Origin: Rusavskia elegans
Lineage: Eukaryota > Ascomycota > Lecanoromycetes > Teloschistales > Teloschistaceae
Direction of reading: 5' to 3'
Assembly (NCBI GenBank): GCA_011316305.1
Contig: SAUG01000025.1
Span: 248,001 to 312,000, forward strand
DNA length: 64,000 nucleotides
Shown: positions 58,350 through 64,000 of the stretch, one piece after another
Layout of the letters: each line of letters starts with the position of its first letter
Numbering within the stretch: the stretch's first letter is position 1
The notes under the pieces: model-generated
Told to the model about the DNA's origin: nothing
The model's input: the letters and a program-made list of their open reading frames with translations, nothing else
Databases searched by the model: none
Program-made: the position numbers and the translations under genes

Positions 58350-61300
58350 TTAGAGCTTTACCAGTCGCAGCAGGAAGGTCGCTTTCTGGACTTCTTGCTC
58401 TTCTTCTGCGATGACAACATCCACCATGCCGTCAGGAATCTTGCCCTCAAACGCCGTTACGATGTGCTTATCCAAGGGCCGCCGCAGGGCTTTTTCGAAT
58501 GTCTTGCCTCGAGTTTCGAAGACTTTCTCCAATCCAATATCCTCCGGGTCGCTTAAGACCTGGTATTCCATCTTCACGTCGTCAGTCGCAACCAGCTTGG
58601 CTCGCTTTCGTAGTTGCTGCACCCGGTTAACAACCTCGCGCGCAATGCCCTCCTGAGCGAGATCGGGATATATTTCGCTGTCAAGTATTGTGAGAACGTC
58701 GTCGTCAGTGTTTGTTTCGAGGGATTTCGAGGATTCGTCTTCTTTGAGACCACGCTTGACGATGAGATCCGCTTTATTCAGCTCGATACCCTCAACGGTA
58801 ATAATGCCTTCTTGGACAAATCCCCGGACTTGCTGGCTTGTCAAATTCGGTAGTGCCTTTCTGATCTTCTGGGCATCCTTCTTAAGCTTTTTACCAAGAG
58901 TCGGCCAATCAGCTGAGACACTATACTGCACGCTGTATCTGGCCTCGTCTGAGGACAAAACAAGCTCGTGGAGGTTAAGTTCTTCGCAGATGTAGCTTTC
59001 GAGTGATCGCACATCGTCGAGATATTCAGTACTAGGATGAATGACTATCAAGCTCTTCAGAGGCTGTTTCAGGCCAATGGTCCTTCGCTCTCTTGAAATG
59101 CGGCCAAGCTCGATGACACGCTGCATTCGCCCGACTCTCCGTTCAACGTCTTCGTCAAAGAGCTCCTCGCGAACTTCTGGAAACGGGAGAAAATGTACGC
59201 TCCTCGGGTCCTCTGCTTGCAGGTGGACCGGTATGTATGGTAACAGGCGCTGGTAGATGTTGTCGGTGATGAAAGGCGTAAATGGTGCCAGCCCACGTGC
59301 CAAGGTATAAAGAACTTCAAACAAAGTATTCAACGCTCGTTGGGTATCATCAATGCCGAGCTCCCCTTTCAAACGACGCCGGTTGAAACGAATGTACCAA
59401 TTAGTTGTATTGTCAATCAGCTCTAGCAGCTTCGGTACGACTGTGTACAGTCGGTATGCGGCCATTTCCTCGTTGGTGAACTTAAATAGACTCTGACAGC
59501 TCGCCAAAATCCATTTGTCCATTACATTCTGGTTGCTTAACTCTGCTTTAGGATCGAAAGTGAATTCTATCTTCTCAACCTTCTTCAATAGCAGAACCTG
59601 GTCCTGGAAGAACCTATAGGAATTCCAGAGCGGTAGGAGGACCTTCGCAACGATCTCCTTTACTCCGGCCTCCTTGAAGCGTAAGGTTTCCGCGCGAACC
59701 ACTGGAGAGTTGATCATGTATAATCGAAGGGCATCCGAACCGTACTTCTCCATTACCAATGAAGGGTCAGGGTAATTCTTCAGGCGTTTGGACATTTTCT
59801 TTCCGTCTTCCGCGAGAACGATACCATTAACAATACAGTTCTTAAAGGGTAGACATCCAAATAGATGGGTTCCGAGTACAGTCAGTGTGTAGAACCATCC
59901 GCGTGTCTGATCCAAACCTTCGGCGATGAAATCGCCGGGGAATGACTCTTTGAACTTCTGCTCGTTCTCGAAAGGATAATGTGATGATCCATAGGGCATG
60001 CTTCCAGACTCGAACCAACAGTCGAAGACTTCTTCGATCCGACGAAGATCGCCTTTGCCTTGTTGACTAGGGATGGTGATGTGGTCCAATTTATCTCGAT
60101 GGAGGTCGTCGAGACTGCCTTGGAACCCACTCAGCCGCCTCAACTCCTCCACACTCCCCACACAAACAATCTCCTTGAAGTCAGTGCTGGCCCAGATAGG
60201 CATTGGTGTGCCCCAGTACCGATTTCTCGAGACGTTCCAATCTCTTGCATTGGCAACCCAGCTGCCAAATCTATTCTCTTTGACGAACTTCGGTACCCAA
60301 TGAGACTTTTCAATGCCTTCAAGCATGGTCGGAATGATGGGAGGAACCTTGACGAACCAAGCTGGCACCGCTCTGTATATCAGAGGCGTATCGGATCGCC
60401 AGCAGAAAGGATAGCTATGTGTGAAGGTGCTGTCAACGATGAGTCTTCCTGTACCTTTAAGATGCTTGATGATAGCTCTATCGGCAGCTTTGACATGTTG
60501 GCCAGCAAAATCGCGAACTTCAGCGGTGAAGATGCCTTGATCATCCAGTGGATTTGGGGGTAAGCGCTTGTCAGTAATTACACCTGCGTCCATGGCCACT
60601 TGATAATCGTCTACACCAAACGCTGGCGATTGATGTACCAGTCCTACACCGCTATCTGCAGTCACATACGTCGCGTTGAGCAACTTGAAGCCGTAGTCCT
60701 TGAACTCTTCGTAGAAGTAGTCGAACAGTGCCTCATACCGCCAGCCTAACATGTCTTTACCCTTCATCCTCTCCACGACCTTGTACTTGGCTTTCTTGGG
60801 GTCTTTGTAGAGTGTCTTGAGCAGTGCTTCCAAGAGAATGTAGTTCTTCCCTGAGGATTCGTCATAAATCTTCACATACTCAAAATCAGGGTGAGCGGCC
60901 AGACTAGTGTGCGACGGCAAGGTCCATGGAGTTGTTGTCCAGGCCAAGAAACAAGTCTGTGGATCGTCCAGTAGCGGAAATGTCACAACCACTGCCGGAT
61001 CTTGGGTGTCTTTGTAGTTTTGTTGGGCTTCGAAATTGCTCAATGGAGTATTGAGGGCTGTGGAATACGGCATGACTCTGTAACCTCTGTAGACGGCGTC
61101 CTTTTCGAAAAGTTGCTTGAAAACCCACCAGACCGATTCCATAAACTTTGGATCCATTGTCTGAGCTCATCTCGATTAGCGACTTGGATGCAGATACTCG
61201 CCGTATTTGCTTGCCTTGTAGTCGTTGTCGAAGTCAATCCACCGGCCCAAACGGTCAATCGTCTGCCTCCACTCGGAAGCAAAACGCATGACGATAGCGC

Positions 61301-61643
61301 GGCACTCTGCATTGTATTTGTCCAAGCCGAGTTGCATGACAGCGTCGCGGCCTGAAAGGCCCAGCTTCTTATCGATCTCATACTCAATTGGCAAGCCATG
61401 TGTGTCCCAGCCGAATCGTCTTTCAACATAGTAGCCCTTCATGGACCAGTACCTCGGAATGATATCCTTGATTGTCGAAGCCAACAGATGGCCATAATGG
61501 GGCAACCCGGTTGCAAAAGGTGGACCGTCGTAGAAGGTGTATGGTTTGCGGCCTTTGGAAAGCTCTACCTGACGTTCGAACGCATTTATTTCTTTCCACC
61601 TCTTCAACACTCCCTCCTCTTCTTTTGGGAAGTCAATGGACAT
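58350..61643 (-). CDS. ILS1: cytoplasmic isoleucyl-tRNA synthetase
   Basis: Class I enzyme charging tRNA-Ile. Two exons fit: 61643-61215 and 61160-58350, giving 1079 aa, as in yeast. The start is [20 protein letters not shown]. The HIGH-type motif reads [20 protein letters not shown]. The editing domain includes [20 protein letters not shown]. The segment [18 protein letters not shown] is typical, and the KMSKS loop reads [14 protein letters not shown]. The anticodon-binding region has [17 protein letters not shown] and [14 protein letters not shown]. The single intron (61161-61214, 54 nt) joins DFDNDYK to [12 protein letters not shown] and has a GC donor (AAG/GCAAGC) with a CAG acceptor. No GT donor gives a workable frame. 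Confidence 0.97.
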
Positions 61644-61963
61644 TTTTGGATTAATTCTTGGTGTCTCCCATCAATGACTGGGTTGGAAGCGGTGATCAAG
61701 GGATACAGTAGTGGGCTTTAAATCAGAGACTGTCGTGGGCTAGTTCTAACAAGAATTTGAGGTGGTGAGTCACTTGGCTGGTCAGATTTTGTGTATTTAG
61801 GTCAGCAATTTAATTACTATGCTTCATAGAACGAACATTCAGCGACAACAAAAATGTCCAATTCTTATTCATAAAGGCTGAAATTCAATGTTGACCACCT
61901 GTGGTGTTTTCTAGGACGCTCTCAAATGCAGGGGTATATAAAACTATGGACAAATTCTCTTCT
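61644..61963. other. intergenic between ILS1 and USO1
   Basis: 320 bp: ILS1 promoter and USO1 3' flank. No gene seen. Confidence 0.45.
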
Positions 61964-64000
61964 TCAGGCGTCTCCCGCCCAGTCACTATCACCCTCTTCA
62001 GCTTCGTCGGCCTCATCCTCATCTTCTTCACCATCAGATGTCGGTTCGCCAAGTGCTCGCAGTCGTTTCTAGATCCCGAACATCAGTAATTGCATATAGA
62101 TACGGTGAAAATCTGTGAATTTACCCTATCTTTAGATCTCTTTTCTTCAAGATCTCCGAGGACCATAAGGAGATCATCCAGTTCCGTCTGGACTGTTTTT
62201 CTCGCAGCTTCCTTACCTTCAGCCTCTTCCTGCAATCGAGAGGCTCTGGAGTCGGCATCCACGCATCTGTCTTCAGCGCGTTGTAATCGTGTTTCCAAGT
62301 CGGATAACTTCGTCGAATAATCTTCATGTGCGGTCTGAAGGTCCTGTACGTGCTCCCGACCAGACTTTTCCAACTCTGCTTTTAGCCTTGCTATCGTAGA
62401 TTTTAGGTCTTTGATCTCGGCTTCATCCCTTTCGCGAAGTCGATCAAGCGATGCTTCGCCGTCGGCTTTTAGCTTTTGCATATCATCCTGAAGCTGTCTT
62501 ATCTCCGTTTCGTGCTGACGTTTTAGATCTTGCTGCATACTTCGACTTTCCCTCTGAGTCCTTTGCAACTCCTCTTCATGATGGCGCTGCAATGCTTCAT
62601 TGACATTCCTTATCCGATTCAGTTCAGTTGCAGCGGAATCCTGAGCCTTCCGATGGTCAGCCTGTTCTTGTCCGAGTTTTCGCTCCAATGTCAAAACATC
62701 TGATTCGAGCTTCTGGATTGACTGGCTACGGTCGTCGACTTGCGCCTTCAGTGAGTCTACTAGCTCGCGTGAGATGCCCTTTTGGATGCCATTGGCAACC
62801 ACCGGTACCTCGAGCCCTGGAGCACGATCAATGGCTCGCACCATGCGACTGAAGTTGTCCTTGACGAATTCGACGAACGTTTTATCGAAGTAGACTTCGG
62901 GAAGCCCCCCCGATGGACTCGAGGTCAGATCCTGGGGCAAGACCTCAAAGTTGCGTATCAATGGATGTTCCCTGAGCCTAGTGATTTGGTCGATGTATCG
63001 TTCCCGGCCAAGGCGTGTCGTAAGGATCTGATGAATTGTATCTCGAGGGACGGGGGAGTCTTTGGTGGAGAATTCGTAGACAGTGCCCAGTAGGATTGCG
63101 CAAAGACCTGAAGCAAGAGTGCGTGACTGGTTGTTTTGGCTCACAAACTGTACGATGCTCTGGATAATGCTTCCTTCGCTGAGGAAATCGTTCACCGCGT
63201 CATGATCTTCATACAACCAGGAGCACAAAATCGTAAGGTAAGCGATAGAGATTCGTTCGTCCTCCATGTTTTGCTCTGCCGAGATGAGGTTCCCTGCTAG
63301 AGCCTGGATGCAGGTGACTACTTCTTCGCCACTCTCAGCATCACCTTCAGTCACCTGCATAGCCGTACTTTTGGCTTCAAAATCTTCGTGCAATAAGTGG
63401 AATAGAAGGACAGCAGCAATCCATAGACGATAAGGGTCTCCGCTGTGGCTGACACCATTTTGGATGAGGATTGTAAGGATGTTGTCAGGCTCCGTTTCAT
63501 CCGATGTGTGACCCTCGATGGCCCTCCTCAGGAAGAAAAGCCGTATAGGAGTATGACCTTGCATGTAGGCTTTGATGCACTCACAGCAGGCAAGCCGAAC
63601 ATCAAAGGCCTGCAATGAGGATGTGACGAGTGCAACTTCAAGTAACGCTGATATAACGTTGTCTCTAGAGGAAGCTGTATCGTTCGTGTGGCCGTTGACC
63701 TGAATGGCAGGCTGTTGAGGATTGGGAGATGGGACGTCGAGTTGCGCAAAAGCTTCTTGCAACTGGGCGTTACCTCGAATCAAGTCTGCTGCGGTCGCGA
63801 GAGCCTGAAGATGTACATGAGTCAGTGGTTCTCTACAGCAGAGGCCTCAAGACTACCTCAGCCCTGATATTCAGATCCATCGCAGAATGGAAAGCAACTT
63901 CCAAGACTTGGACAAGAAGCCCGTTCTGCCAACAAGATCGTTGGTTGGCTTGCGTCCCAATGCTTCCTCGAATTAGAAATAGGCGTATGACTGCGAGTAG
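61964..64000 (-). CDS. USO1: USO1/p115-type vesicle tether, C-terminal part (5' end outside window)
   Basis: ER-to-Golgi tethering factor. Visible exons: beyond 64000 to 63857, 63804-62125 and 62068-61964; the N-terminus lies outside. The armadillo-like globular head is present in part (FLIRGSIGTQANQRSCWQNG, VAFHSAMDLNIRAEALATAA, DPYRLWIAAVLLFHLLHEDF). A typical head-end segment (FVEFVKDNFSRMVRAIDRAP) is followed by a long coiled coil from QVDDRSQSIQKLESDVLTLE to QTELDDLLMVLGDLEEKRSK. The last exon adds KRLRALGEPTSDG and a short acidic tail (EEDEDEADEAEEGDSDW), the hallmark of the family that binds golgins in p115. Coiled coil in the visible part is about 220 residues, close to p115 and far shorter than yeast Uso1. 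Confidence 0.92.

Overview
This window is nuclear DNA of a filamentous ascomycete (Pezizomycotina, plausibly Dothideomycetes). The genes carry many short GT-AG introns, mostly about 45-60 nt. The gene set includes a cell-wall alpha-1,3-glucan synthase, a CYP52-type P450, a fungal STAND/ankyrin protein and PHO81. Exon structures were worked out by eye from splice sites and family conservation. Every complete multi-exon model given here keeps frame, but none has transcript support.

Layout. 1-834: 3' end of an unidentified gene. 2166-3123: a broken secreted-protein gene. 3890-7297 (-): GDE1-type SPX-ankyrin-GDPD phosphodiesterase. 7989-10570 (+): STAND-N/ankyrin protein, followed at 10822-11052 by a decayed copy of its own 5' end. 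11400-19850 (-): a 13-exon alpha-1,3-glucan synthase. 22071-23521 (-): mitochondrial carrier. 24895-27795 (-): DUF2293 protein. 28923-29643 (-) and 29958-30590 (+): a small membrane protein and COA1, divergent. 31022-31986 (+): mitochondrial ribosomal protein uL3. 33136-34481 (+): single-pass membrane protein. 35426-38907 (+): PHO81. 40072-41646 (-): F-box-like/zinc-finger protein. 42102-42836 (+): YPI1 phosphatase inhibitor. 43345-44764 (-): pepsin-like protease. 45776-46457: foldback transposon. 47065-48883 (-): CYP52-like P450. 49514-64000 (-): RAV1, SFI1, ILS1 and USO1 in tandem.

Most genes are unrelated housekeeping functions. Two links stand out. GDE1 and PHO81 share the same SPX-ankyrin-GDPD architecture and sit 28 kb apart, one with catalytic GDPD residues and one without. 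Both belong to phosphate and phospholipid-phosphate metabolism. RAV1 (V-ATPase assembly) and USO1 (ER-Golgi tethering) are both endomembrane functions, but their closeness may be chance.

The least ordinary material is repetitive DNA: a 682-bp hAT-like foldback MITE with a perfect 8-bp target duplication; a second small inverted-repeat family with two copies in intergenic DNA; and a related core inside a P450 intron. Two 54-nt GC-AG introns and a PHO81 start codon split by an intron are also notable. I found no new multi-gene system.
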